Shown here: piece by piece, positions 47,269-57,693 of the stretch
Numbering within the stretch: the first letter of the stretch is position 1
How the letters are laid out: each line of letters begins with the position of its first letter
DNA from: Tetraselmis striata
Taxonomy: Eukaryota; Chlorophyta; Chlorodendrophyceae; Chlorodendrales; Chlorodendraceae
DNA length: 64,000 bases
Reading direction: 5' to 3'
Assembly (NCBI GenBank): GCA_006384855.1
Contig: VCJN01001529.1
Span: 1 to 64,000, forward strand
Position numbers and translations under genes: made by a program
The notes under the pieces: model-generated
Databases searched by the model: none
What the model saw: the letters and a program-made list of their open reading frames with translations, nothing else
Told to the model about the DNA's origin: nothing

Positions 47269-50026
47269 TCAAAGTTGAGTCTGGTTTTGCCAGTCATGAG
47301 CGAACGGAGAGAGCGGTGGATTGACGGAGAAGGGGTAGCGCCAGGTCATGAAGGAGGCACCGGGAAGGCCACCGCTGCGGAGTCGTGTTGGACTTGGAAG
47401 TGGCGGAGGTAGGGGCGCGGTGTGGATGGCCAAAGAAGAACCACGCGTTTGGTGAAGGAAGAACGTTGGGGTCGATGTAGTCCAGAACGACGTCGGAGTT
47501 AGTGGCCCAGCCGCCTTGGTAGCGAATGTGGGACAATGGAGCTCCGATGGCGTTAGCGGCAAACGCTGCTCTCTTGCGAAGGCTGTGCGAGGTCCAGGAA
47601 GTGCCGGCGGGAGGGGCAGCACTACCGACAAGACGATTGGATGTAGACAACCAGTCCGACATTGTAGCGGCGGTCCAAGCTTTTGAATGCTCGCTTGGGG
47701 TGACTGCCCAGAAGTTTGTTTCAGCAAAGGCAACAGAATGCCAGGGGGACAAACTGTACGTGGTCGATGAAGTGATGCAAGAGACATGCAACTCGGGGGT
47801 GTTCTTACACCGGAGGGAGAAGCACGTGCAGGTCGCCGGGACCCCGTCGGCCAGCGAGACCTTTCTCGCAGTACACCTGCATGGTAATGTTGTAATCGTC
47901 GACATGCACATCCCGCACTCGGTAGTAAGTCCATGACACGCTAGTAAGTCCCCTGGCAAAGAACATGAAGTTGACAACCGAGGCCACGCACGAGGGCTTG
48001 GAAGTGGTACTGGTACTCTGTGGTGGGAGCAGACACAATCAACTCGGCCCTCTCGACGAAGATGTAAGCTACATCAGCAGGCAAAGGAACTCGCAAAGGG
48101 GCGGCTTCCAGACGGCGCTGCCGCAGCATTAACCCACGCCTAGCTGCAGTAAGGTGCAGGCTGTCCTAGGCGACTGGGTTGAGGTTGTGCAGCTCGAAGA
48201 ACGTGTTGATTGCAGACATACAGGGTTGCAGCGACCTAGCCCCTAATGTGCCCTCGCTCACCAATCTAGGCAACGTACCGGACGACAGTAGCAGTAGTGG
48301 TCGCCTCCAGCGGGCTGATGTTCTCGGAGTCGTGGCAGAACTCCGCGAACTGAAACAGTCTACCGGCGTAACTCTTGAGTGTATGAGCGGTGAGGGAGTT
48401 GGAGAGCATGTCGAGCGTCCGCTGCCCTAACTCGTCTGAGCCGAAAGCATCATGCAGTCGAGATCGCATTGAAGCAGCCCCGGGAGCGATGACAGCTTCG
48501 GGCTCGTCAATTACGTAAGTGCGTCGTTTTACTGACAGAGTGACTACGACAGAGCGACTATTGTTAGCAAAGTACTCGGCAACAACGGTTAGGTTCCCGG
48601 CGGTTGGTCGGTAGTTGCTGGACGGGTTTGCGGTAGCACCAGTACGGTTTGCGGGGCTAGGTTCAGGAAAGAGGGCCGCCCCGCGCGCCCTTCGCGCTCG
48701 TAGCGCCCGTCACGCGCGTAACGTACACGCGCGAAGCTTGTTCGTTGCGAATCAATTGTATCACGCAGTGTGACAACCGACGGACGCAGTGATGAAATGG
48801 TACGGGGTGCGGTTGGTTGAGCCGCCATGTGCAGGTGTGCGGATGGTTGAGCCGCACTCGGCTGTAGCTGTAAGAAGCGCCGCACCGAGGAAGGTCTAAA
48901 TGAAGTCTGTAAGGTGGGGGGTCATGTCCTGACACATGGCGCTCATCCCATCGTTGAGCTTCCAGGGTGCGCTTTGCGGCGGTCACCAAAAGGTGGCCTC
49001 GCAAACCTCCAGCAGCTCCGATGAAAGGCGCCCCACACCGTCACTTGTGTTCACCTTCGCGGCCATGCCCGCGTCCACCACCACGTCCTCGTCCACGCCC
49101 GATCCATGCGGCCGCTGCCGCTACCCGAGCAGTAGCGGTTGCTTTGGCGCTGCTGGCAGCTGTCGCCTCGAAGACGCGACGCTCGTAGTCCCTCCTGAGG
49201 TCCCCAAAAATCGCGGAACCCAGATGCTCAGAAGTAGGCTCGCAGCACGTCAAGAACACCTTGGTCACCGTGCACACGCTTGACCTCATTAAGCCTCCGT
49301 AGGAAGGCCATACGAAAGCGAAACGCCTTGTCGATGGCTTCGGCATGGTTCCGAGCTCTCGCGAGGCAGGGGGTAAAGTGCTGACTTGCAGCAGGGACGT
49401 AGGGCAGCAGCTCGTCGAGAGCTACGAAAAGTGCGGCCATGTGGGCGCCGAAACACGACATTCATAGATACTACTACTCCTGGGCCGGCAGACGCCGGTC
49501 ATCATGCTTGAGGCAGTCGTTCGTTTGGTCGGTGCTCAAGGAGAAGAGTCCATGCACTCGGCTGACCGGTCGAACGACCTCGTAACCAGACTCTGCTCGC
49601 TGCAGTAGCTCTGGCACCGCGAGGTAGTCATCCTCGTCGCTCACGGATTTTGCTCCGACACGGCCGATATGGATGGGCTAGCTCTAGCAAGTCGGGGCGC
49701 TCTGCGGCTCCCCCGCCGCTGCCTGTCGGCTGTCCCGCGATGCGTTGCCCGGAACCGGAGCCATCTGCCCCATCTCCATCAACAACGCGGTCACGAGCCG
49801 TCAATTGGGCCAACGCTGTTGCAAGTTCGCGCAACAATTTAGACTGGGCCTTCACGTCTGCGTGTAGCGATTCGAGCGTCGGCTCAACGACGGGTTCTTC
49901 TCCATCTGGCATGCTGGTAAAGCACGGACGTACGGATGAGAATATCACACACGGGTGGTGAGCCGGGTGTGGTCTTGCGCAACCTGGGGTGACCTTGCTC
50001 GCAACATGTTACGAGACAGTTTCAAC

Positions 50027-50222
50027 ATCGATGCGTGCAACGCAGCGAAAACTGGAAGATGGCAGGCTCAGCTGTTACATCTGCTTTTATGTCTACTCGT
50101 GCTGCACCCAATAAAAAGTGCGCAACGACAGGTGCCTAGTTCCCGTACCACTGAGCAGCACTTGTAACTGAAAAAGCGGTTAGGTCAAGGGAGGAAACCC
50201 CATATAAACTAGTTTGGATCAT
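50027..50222 (-). repeat. Repeat A1 of YR element copy 3
   Basis: Direct repeat of 47,087-47,268. Its extended inverse (49,985-50,222) occurs at 35,405-35,660 in copy 1. Confidence 0.8.
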
Positions 50223-50228
50223 AGCGAC

Positions 50229-50447
50229 TGTGAGGGAATGCGCTTATGGTGGCGAGAGTCTGTGCTACTGCGAGGTTGTGAGGGTGAGAGTATTATGATT
50301 ACAGTCGGCGTGGCGCCGTGCTGATATATCAGCAGGCGCAGTGGGGCCGACAGGGCGCGGGCGCAGCCCGACATCGGGCGCGCGCTACGCGCCTTAACAT
50401 GGTTATGGTAATCTAGGGTTAGTGAGGGTATAGGTTATATCCTCACA
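50229..50447 (-). repeat. Solo LTR of family A with target duplication
   Basis: Reads TGTGAGGATATAACC on the minus strand and ends in CCCTCACA, with the same GGCGCGTAGCGCGCGCCCGA core as the family A LTRs but more diverged. GCGAC flanks it at 50,224-50,228 and 50,448-50,452. Left by recombination between the two LTRs of an element. Confidence 0.85.
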
Positions 50448-50496
50448 GCGACGTACCGTACGGAAGTCGTTATCAGCGCGTAGATATTCTACTTAG

Positions 50497-50625
50497 TGTT
50501 CTATTTCAATACTGAAAGTTCATCAAAACTTATTGCGTTACAAATCCCCGATAATTAAAAGATATTAACATCATACACATATAGTACATCCCTCCTATTC
50601 CTAGCGATGTTTAGATATGAATCGT
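50497..50625 (+). repeat. Direct repeat flanking LINE fragment (left copy)
   Basis: Resembles 52,121-52,240: AATACTGAAAGTTCA, GATATTAACAT, CCTATTCCTAGCGATGTTT at similar spacing. Confidence 0.6.
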
Positions 50626-50783
50626 ACCAGTAGTACATCGTAGTAGTGCATCACTCATCCATCCCGCCTTATGCGGGATGCGGGCCGCTTTTAGGGGCCT
50701 TGCTGTGTTGATTTTCTAATTATGGGGAATTGCCCTTTTTGTAATTCACACCAGTAGTACATCCATTCAACCCACGACCATGG

Positions 50784-51857
50784 TTGTCCAACGCCACCTC
50801 AGCCGTGCGATTCGCTTGCGTGACTTCGTGGCCCTCGATCTCAGCTTCCAACGTACTGGTGCAGCGGCCTCGCGACTTGATACCCTGCGCCTGTACAACG
50901 CGTGCGGGCCGGGCTCCCTATCGCTTTTCCAGTCGCTCGGATCACGAGTCCGCCCGCAAGATTCCCCATGCTGCTTATGCGGCCGCCGCTGCGCGGGTAC
51001 TGGGCCTTTGCCCGCGCGGAGGTTCCGCGCTTGTCACTTGCCCTGGCCCAACGTGTGGTATTGATCCCTTATGGCTTCGCTCTACGGATGGCTCGAACCG
51101 GAGCGCTACGGATTTCATCGTGGATCATCTACCCATATGCCCCGTAGCGAACTACAAGCACCGCATGCATACCGCTTTGAAGAATCTGTGGGCATCTGTG
51201 GCAATTGATGCGGGGGCGGTGCTTGACCGGGACCGCTCGGGAGCCGGCGACTTGACCCTTGAGACGAGTGGGCTGCGCCCAACGGACCGCTCGCGGCCGT
51301 CGGACCTGACGCTGGCGGGGTGGGGAGGGGCAGCGTGCGATTACATGATCGACTTCGCGTGCGTGTCCTCCACGACGCCCACTTGGAGCAACGACCCCCG
51401 CTGGTGCATCCCGGGAATCGCGGCGACCGAGGCGGAGCATGCTAAGTTGGCAGCGGACCGGGCGTCTTCCGCCCCAGTGCAGGGTGTTCACCGGTACTAC
51501 CCTTTTGTGGTTGAGGACCGCGGCCGACTCGGGAAGTCCGCTTTGACTGTGGTCTACATCTTCGCGGTGCTGTTGGCTGTGCGCAACTTCCCTGGCGGTC
51601 CTTCCGCCCCGACCTCTTGCTTTCTTCGTGGTCAATCCGTTCAGGCACTTCGAAACTTTGTCGCCGGCCAACCTGCTGAGTTCCGCCGTCACCTGTCGCT
51701 CACACGGCGGGGGCTGTTGCAGCGGGTCTCGGCTTGCGTGCATGGTACCCTGGGCGGCATTCTCTCTGCCGGTGTGCAGATGGCCAAGTCTGATGCGTGT
51801 GCTCGTGCCCACTCTGCGTCTTCTCATGTTACTGCTTCCACCCCGCAGTCGATGTAG
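50784..51857 (+). CDS. C-terminal part of a LINE polyprotein with restriction-like endonuclease domain
   Basis: 357-residue open frame. A zinc-finger-like Cys/His region (CGIDP...DHLPICPVANYKHRMH, about residues 90-130) precedes RPSDLTLAGWGG...DYMIDFA (about 190-215). That arrangement, RPxD then D then downstream E and K, is typical of the nuclease of R2-like LINEs. After it comes YYPFVVEDRGRLGKSALTVVY. No reverse transcriptase is present upstream, so the copy is 5'-truncated, and the ATG may not be a real start. It ends in a 3' tail (51,868-51,914) shared with 59,955-60,001. Such nucleases nick target DNA to start reverse transcription. Confidence 0.6.
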   Translation: MSNATSAVRFACVTSWPSISASNVLVQRPRDLIPCACTTRAGRAPYRFSSRSDHESARKIPHAAYAAAAARVLGLCPRGGSALVTCPGPTCGIDPLWLRSTDGSNRSATDFIVDHLPICPVANYKHRMHTALKNLWASVAIDAGAVLDRDRSGAGDLTLETSGLRPTDRSRPSDLTLAGWGGAACDYMIDFACVSSTTPTWSNDPRWCIPGIAATEAEHAKLAADRASSAPVQGVHRYYPFVVEDRGRLGKSALTVVYIFAVLLAVRNFPGGPSAPTSCFLRGQSVQALRNFVAGQPAEFRRHLSLTRRGLLQRVSACVHGTLGGILSAGVQMAKSDACARAHSASSHVTASTPQSM

Positions 51858-51867
51858 AGGACCTTTC

Positions 51868-51914
51868 TGATTGCCTTTTATTTTGGTGATTTCCGATATC
51901 GCCTTCTGCTGCTA
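51868..51914 (+). repeat. LINE 3'-tail sequence, copy 1
   Basis: GATTGCCTTTTATTTTGGTG and the following CGATATCGCCTTCTGCTGC are the same as at about 59,948-60,001. Confidence 0.8.
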
Positions 51915-51929
51915 GCTCATGTAATGAGT

Positions 51930-52830
51930 ACATCCATTCGAAAGCTTATATACGCGCGCGGTCGTACGGTCGAGGGTACCCACAGGCTATGGGCCATAGC
52001 TGACCGACAGCTGAGTAGCTGACCTGGCGTCACGGGCCGCTTGCGCCATGAGGCGGCCCGCATCCCGCATGAGGCGGGCCCGCATCCCGCATATGAGGCG
52101 GGCGGATGGATGAGTATTTCAGTACTGAAAGTTCAAAACGTATTCGTATTAATGCGTTCAAAATCCGATAAATAAAAGAGATATTAACATAAACATAATA
52201 TATCCCTCGTATTCCTAACGATGTTTGGATATTAATCGTACATCCATTCGACAGCTTTTATACGCGCGAGGTCGTACGGTCGAGGGTACCTGTACCCGTA
52301 GCTGACCGACAGCTGACCTGGCGTCAGCACCGGCCGCTTGCGCCAGCAACGCGGATAAGCGCAACAGATGACGGCCCAATCCTCGTAGTCTCACTCGATG
52401 CAGGTACTGGTACGTCGCAGCGAGTGATCCTGCAGCAAGAATACTACCCGCCCTATTATCATTATCTTAATTAATTGTACATATATTCAATTTTAAAGGA
52501 TTCGTCGGTAATCCTTGAAGGCAACTGAATAGTATCGGCTTGCTCGGCTAGCTGTGTATGGCGAAGTATGTACGAGTAGCGGCTCAATGCAATGACAGTA
52601 CAGTACAGTACAGAATGTGCAACTGGGCCTGTCAGCAGTTAGCCATCTGTAATGCAACCTTGGCGACGCTGTTGCTTCCAAACATTCTCCCTCGGCCAGT
52701 TGCTACCGCACTGACATCAGCCAATATCAGAGTGTGTGACAAGCCGGACAGGGTGTTCTTTTTCGCTGCGATTGTCTGCAAGGTCTTTTTCAACGTCGCC
52801 AACCTCTCGCGGCAACTCTTCACGCCATCG
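51930..52830. other. Repeat-rich intergenic DNA
   Basis: A unit with GTCGTACGGTCGAGGGTACC and GCTGACCGACAGCTGA occurs at about 51,935-52,040 and again at 52,241-52,345. GC-rich palindromic CCCGCAT/ATGAGGCGGG repeats lie at 52,045-52,100. An ACAGT run lies at 52,596-52,612. No gene seen before the ATG at 52,836. Confidence 0.5.
52121..52240 (+). repeat. Direct repeat flanking LINE fragment (right copy)
   Basis: Resembles 50,497-50,625 with small indels. Confidence 0.6.
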
Positions 52831-52835
52831 CCATC

Positions 52836-53813
52836 ATGTTTGCCGCCCGCTTAATTTCCGCCCGGCCAGTTGCCCTCACTGTGAACCGGCCATCCGCGCC
52901 GGTCTCCCGCCGGCCAATCTGCACACGCGCTGCCGGCACCGCCGCTGTCGCCCCCAACAAGAATAACGCATCAGAGGCACGCGCTTGGATCGAAGCCTGG
53001 CGCACAAACCAGGCCAAGGTACGAGTGCTGACCCCCCCCCCCCCCCCGGCCCGCCGCTCACCACGCGACTCTGTACGCGAACCCCTCGGTGGTGTTGAGT
53101 CTGCCCCACAGGGCTGCGAACTCAGCATGGGTTTATGCGGAAGGTTCACCTGAGAAGTGTGGTCTGTGCATGTGTTTGCCTACTCCGTGCAGGGCGGCAG
53201 CGCCGCGAGCCCCCCAAAGGTGAGGTTGCTGGCTGCTCACCCTGCAGCTGGCAAAGGAGTGGATCCCCCCCCCCTCCCCCCCCCCCCCCCCCCCCCGCGG
53301 CCCTCGGCTTACCACGCGACTCCGTATGGGAACCTCTGTGGTGTTGAGCCTGCAGCGGAGGGCTGCGAACTCAGCATGGCTTTATGCGGAAGGTTCACCT
53401 GAGAAGTGTCGTCTGTGCATGTGTTTGCCTACTCCGTGCAGGGCGGCAGCGCCGCGAGCCCCCAAAGGTGAGGTTGCTGGCTGCTCACCCTGCAGCTGGC
53501 AAAGGAGTGGATCCCCCCCCCCCCCCCCCCCCCCTTCCCTCTGCTTCTCTACGAGTGGCGTATATTGAGTTTGTGGGAGTATCTATTCCAGCGGCTGAAG
53601 CATGGCATCCTGATGTAGAGTGGCCTTGAACACCGGGCCAATCTGATTTAGCTCAAAACAGCCGCCCTGCCATCCAGCTAACCGTCTCGAGCTAACAGCG
53701 CTGTCATTGTCACCAAACAGCCTGTGGAGGCCACAGGTGACGAGGTTGCGTTCTCTTCCTCGCAGCTCGACGCCACCAGCTGGGAAGACGCCCTGAAGAA
53801 GCTCAAAATGTGA
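52836..53813 (+). CDS. Small organelle-type protein with a duplicated mini-exon
   Basis: Exon 1 at 52,836-53,018 (61 residues) has an N-terminus rich in Arg, Ala and Ser without acids (MFAARLISARPVALTVNRPS), a transit-type peptide, then EARAWIEAWRTNQAK. Last exon 53,699-53,813 encodes AVIVTKQPVEATGDEVAF...SWEDALKKLKM. Between them lie two near-identical mini-exons, 53,193-53,219 (27 nt) and 53,442-53,467 (26 nt), in two tandem copies of about 247 bp. Using the 26-nt exon alone gives 107 residues in frame, and using both gives 116; the 27-nt exon alone runs into a stop. No family recognised. The gene is convergent with D2HGDH. Confidence 0.6.
53043..53535 (+). repeat. Tandem duplication of about 247 bp inside the gene
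   Basis: Each unit holds TGCGAACTCAGCATGG, GCGGAAGGTTCACCTGAGAA, the mini-exon, and a GGATCCCCCC tract. Units start near 53,043 and 53,290. Confidence 0.85.
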
Positions 53814-54400
53814 GGCGGAGCAGTGTAGGGGCGGTGTGGGAGCCCGATGAAAGGCGGCACAATACACGGCAGACCGCCCATTGTCCGCTGCGATCCCCAT
53901 TTCGGACACTGCAAGCTGCGGCCAGATGCACCCTCGAAGAGTGTACACGTGTGCAGTTTCTGTTTTAAAGCATGTTTCCCTCCCCAGCCACCTCGGACAC
54001 GGGTACGGGTACGGGGCGCACATGCACGCCGGCCATTCCCACATTCAACAGCATGTATCGAGAGACCACGCTGAGCAGTATCGAGAGAGGCCGTTGTCCG
54101 GTTATGGCGCTCACGCTATCCATCATCAAGCGATCCGAGGCAGAACGTAGAGGAAGGGTGGTGTCCCTATAGGTACGGCAAGGCGCACGCGGCTCATGCC
54201 CGGCCGTTTTCCTCCCGGGGCGTTTACACTGTTTGACATCGAGTGCCGGCTGCTGACGGGCACCGGCTTGGAGGCACACCAGCGTAGGCCTGCCCGAAGC
54301 CGGACCCCTCCGGTGCTGCGGCCGGGGGATTCAAAGCGCCGCAACACGCCGGCACCGCACAACGGGAGTGTCTCGCTAGCGAGCTGCGGGAGGATTGCGT
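53814..54400. other. Intergenic or 3' UTR DNA between convergent genes
   Basis: About 590 bp between the stop codons of the small organelle-type gene and D2HGDH. No gene seen. Confidence 0.5.
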
Positions 54401-56965
54401 TTATGTGCAGTCCGCGTAAGGATTACCCCCATGCGACATGGCCTTGTGGACCTCGCCCATGGGGAGGACCTTGTACGGGTTCAAAATGAGGTTCGGGTCA
54501 AACAGTGCCTTGAGATTCGCCATCGCTTCGATCGCCTCGGGCGCTTTGGAGTACCCTGGTGCAAGCATGGGCCGTCAGTGCCGCGCGCAGCGTTCTCGAG
54601 CATCAGCAAAGCCCGCCCATTGAACGTATCCGCAACCGACCTATCTTTTCGCCCTTCATGAGGCCGAGGCCGTGCTCCGCACTGATGCTCCCGCTCCGCT
54701 GCGACGTGAACTCGTACACAAACGGCTCGATGTCGGCGGCAACCGAGCTGTCGTCCGACATGATGTTCAGGTGGAGGTTGCCGTCTCCCAGATGCCCGTA
54801 GCCGATCACCGTGGCCCGATCCTGCCGCGCACGCACTGCCTCAGTAGCCGGAATGCCGAGCAGGCACTCACTCCCACGACGCGGCACGGACAGAGCACCA
54901 TCACCTTGAGCCGCCTTCGCATCTCCGGCACGATGGAGTACACATCTGCGATGGGGTAGCTCATGTCGTACTTGAACAGGTACTGCCCCGCATGGAGGCA
55001 GGCCTGGACACCAGGAGCCCAATCAAAAGGGCTCACAGTCGCGTACCTCGTATATTTGGCAAAAAAGGGAGCCGGGGAAAGAGGGGGGCGGGGGCAGGGA
55101 GGGAAGGGGGGGGGGCTGGAAGAAAGATGATGGTGGTGGTGGCGATGCTGGCCAGGGGGGGGGGGGGGGGATTATTCACCTCGGAGATGCCCTCCCTTAG
55201 CCTCCATATCCCCGCAGCGGCGCTGTCACTCTCTGCAATCGTGCCGTCATTCACCGTCCCGTCCAGCATAACCTCCTCCAGAAACATCTGCAGAGTAGCC
55301 ACCCGCCGCGGGTGCGCCGTGCGGCTCAGCGGCCAGCGCCCCTCACCGGTCCCGCAGTCAGAAACGCGTGCGCGGCACAGGGCATGCATGGCCTCGGAAG
55401 CGGCCCGCATGCACTCACCTCCAGCTTCTCGCGGTCGTGGTCCTTGTTGCTCCCGCTCGTTTCCACTATCTGTGTGTCCACAGCCGGGCGAAGCTCAAGT
55501 TGTGCTCAGCCGCGCACCTCCAAGGTGGTCAATGGCGCCCCCGCAGCGCCTAGCCTCAGCTGCAGGTGAGACAAGCGGGTGATTTTCGGTTGGCGAGGCG
55601 TGTACCGCATAGAATGGGTGGGTGGCCGCCAGGGGGCTCCTGGTGCCCGGTACATGCGCGGTGACCACATCCATGCTGGCGCTGTCCATGAACTCGCACG
55701 CTGACAGTATCTCCCCCAGGCGTTGCTTGGCTTTCCGGAGCACTTGCTGGACGGCTTCGAAGGATGAGACGGCAAGGAAGGTCGTCTGCAGAGCGGTGTT
55801 GTTGTTGGGGGGGGGGGGGGGGGGGGGGAGGCGGGTGAGGCTTCCGCATGGAATTGATGGAACAGGTCAATGTCGCGACCCGCCCCTTACCTGTACCGAT
55901 GTGGGGGCCGGCGAGCACATGATGCTGACAGCCGTGATGACTCCCAGCGTGCCTTCCGACCCGATGAACAGCTGCTTCAGATCGTAGCCGGTGTTGTCTT
56001 TCCGGAGGGTCTGCAGCAGGTCCAGGACCGTGCCGTTGGGCAGCACCACCTCCAGCCCGAGCACACTCCCATGCAGCGAGCCATACCGAACCAGCCGCAG
56101 CCCTCCGGCGTTGGTGGCGACATTCCCCCCGATCTGGCAGCTCCCCTTTGCACCTAGATCCAGCGGCATGATGAACCCATGATCCCTGGCATAGTCATCC
56201 AGCCGCTGCAGAACACAGCCGGCCTGAACGCGGCGAGCGGAGCCATCTGTCAGGCCGTCTTTGGCACGACTGACCCACAAGTACTATGACTCCGTATTTG
56301 ACCAATTCCTCCCCAGCAGGCATGGCATCCGCTATGCTCGCCACACCACAAGGAGGTCAGAGCGCGAGGGACGGAGGGGCATACCTGGCACACAAGTACA
56401 CCGCTGATTGGATCGATGGAGTGCACGCTGTTCATGTTGCTCGTGTTGAGCACCACCTCGTCGTACACTGGCACAGAGCCGCCAACAAGCCCGGTGTTCC
56501 CGCCCTGTGGCACGACAGCCAGCTTCCGCCTGTTGCAGTACTCCAGAATGGCTGCTACCTGTTCAGTGGTCCGGGGCTTCAACGCGATTTGAGACTGCCC
56601 TGTGTACTTGCGCATCCAGTCACTGCAGGGGATGCCAAGCCACAGACGCGGATGAGTACTATGCGAGCTCAAAAGAGCCAACGCAGCACACTCACGTGCG
56701 GGAGCCGACATCATTCTGCGTGGAGGAGTTGCTGGTCGCGGGATGGAGCTTGCCTATTGTAAGGTGCACACTCATCCTCGCCAGTGATCACTGCACTCTC
56801 GCCAAGCATGGTGCGGAAAGCGGACTCATCGGCCGCGCTCACTCGTGCGTATCCGACACCTCGGCCCGTTGGATGTGTCGAAACGCCGCGCGCGCCAAGC
56901 AGCCCCACGGGTCCGCAGCGCAGGAGGCGCGATGACGACGCTGCAATGTGAGAGAGCAAACTCAT
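54401..56965 (-). CDS. D2HGDH: D-2-hydroxyglutarate dehydrogenase, mitochondrial-type, nine exons
   Basis: Exons (minus): 56965-56771, 56622-56395, 56223-55891, 55785-55606, 55469-55419, 55287-55180, 55003-54905, 54839-54641, 54555-54401. All have GT-AG junctions in phase, giving 515 residues, the usual family size. The N-terminus [18 protein letters not shown] is a mitochondrial presequence. FAD-binding PCMH domain: [17 protein letters not shown], then [53 protein letters not shown]-terminal domain: [37 protein letters not shown]. The LDLGAKGSC and LRYGSLHG-type blocks match D2HGDH better than D-lactate dehydrogenase or glycolate oxidase GlcD. It oxidises D-2-hydroxyglutarate to 2-oxoglutarate, passing electrons to ETF in plants. 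Introns 3 and 6 carry long C tracts. Confidence 0.93.
55155..55170 (-). repeat. Intronic homopolymer (C on sense strand)
   Basis: 16-base G run on the plus strand, in intron 6 of D2HGDH, starting ten bases after the donor at 55,179. Confidence 0.9.
55807..55828 (-). repeat. Intronic homopolymer (C on sense strand)
   Basis: 22-base G run on the plus strand, in intron 3 of D2HGDH, about 20 bases upstream of the acceptor. Confidence 0.9.
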
Positions 56966-57397
56966 CTTGCGTCAGCCACGCCAAGCTCCTGCAGTGTCAA
57001 CTTTCCACGTCGTTGGTGCCGCGAAGAGCGTTCTAGCAGGGCGCGGTGTGACCGTGGTGACGTATCGACGTGAGCGGCCGTTCGCGTCGTCGTCGACATG
57101 TCTGACGTCACCGACCGCGATGTTAGTATTTGAAATGCCACCTGCTGGCGGGGTATTATTCGGAAATGAAATTCATATGTTTATTAATAATATGTAATCT
57201 GGTGTTATATTAAATAATAAAGTCAAATTTGCGATGAATAATGATACCTACAGTCTTTGTCTAAACTACTAACGGTTCTTACTATTGAAATAACGTCATA
57301 TATGAGAATTTTTATTCGTCCAGATATTTGTATGGCACTCGTAGTCGCACTTGCTGCTAAGTACTAACAAAGCATGAATCAAATCTTTATGGCGATA
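56966..57397. other. Upstream region of D2HGDH, no gene seen
   Basis: The half nearest the start codon is GC-rich; from about 57,120 on it is AT-rich, with TTTATTAATAATATG-type sequence. It presumably contains the promoter. No motif was assigned. Confidence 0.4.
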
Positions 57398-57672
57398 CGA
57401 TATGGCGAATGGGCCGACGCCCAAACGGGTAGGGCGGACCTTTCGTGGTCAGTGCCGGGTATTTTGATGGCAGTGTTTTAGACGGTGATCCAACAGTGTT
57501 GGAAATTACTCTAATTAGTCTTGCGAAATGCTCCGGCAGTTTGCTTGATGACTATAACGGAGCGTCGCCTACCCAGGGCTTTCCGTAACTGGATTGCTAA
57601 CAAAACGGCCGTCGTAGAGACGCTGCAAGGGTTTCACTGGTGCCAGTCCTGTCCCGGGGGCGGGAAAAAAAT
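57398..57672 (+). mobile_element. Strongly 5'-truncated LINE copy with A tail
   Basis: Encodes only the last 24 residues of the LINE protein (EWADAQTGRADLSWSVPGIL...) and its stop at about 57,480, then the 3' UTR and a short A tail (57,666-57,672). It is a near-perfect inverse of 57,698-57,970, the 3' end of the next element. Confidence 0.8.
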
Positions 57673-57693
57673 GGCGAACGAGCATGATTGCCT

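Larger units (their letters stand above)
46968..50222 (-). mobile_element. Tyrosine-recombinase element, copy 3, with split direct repeats (fossil)
   Basis: Minus strand. Order: terminal repeat A1 (50,222-50,027); gag-like region (49.95-49.05 kb) with a coiled-coil start (MPDGEEPVVEPTLESLHADV) and a Gly/Arg-rich tail (GRGRGRGGGRGHGRE); tyrosine recombinase (48.47-47.27 kb) with core-binding part (TLKSYAGRLFQFAEFC) and catalytic part (SHSLRKRAAF, IRYQGGWATNSDVVLDYIDP). Then B1 (47,292-47,267), A2 (47,268-47,087) and B2 (46,993-46,968). The A1...B1-A2-B2 order is the split direct repeat layout of DIRS/PAT-like YR retroelements. No reverse transcriptase was found. Broken (a handful of breaks). 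Confidence 0.65.

Noticed and set aside
47526-47936. 136-residue plus-strand ORF
   Set aside because: It is antisense to the recombinase of YR copy 3, whose catalytic motifs fix the minus strand as coding.
54603-55022. 139-residue minus-strand ORF as a stand-alone gene
   Set aside because: It is exon 8 of D2HGDH plus intron read-through; the spliced model explains it.
56286-56762. Plus-strand ORF of 158 residues
   Set aside because: Antisense shadow of D2HGDH exons 1-3.
54401-56965. Assignment as D-lactate dehydrogenase or glycolate oxidase subunit D
   Set aside because: Same flavoprotein family, but the [16 protein letters not shown] and RYGSLHG blocks and overall alignment fit D-2-hydroxyglutarate dehydrogenase better.
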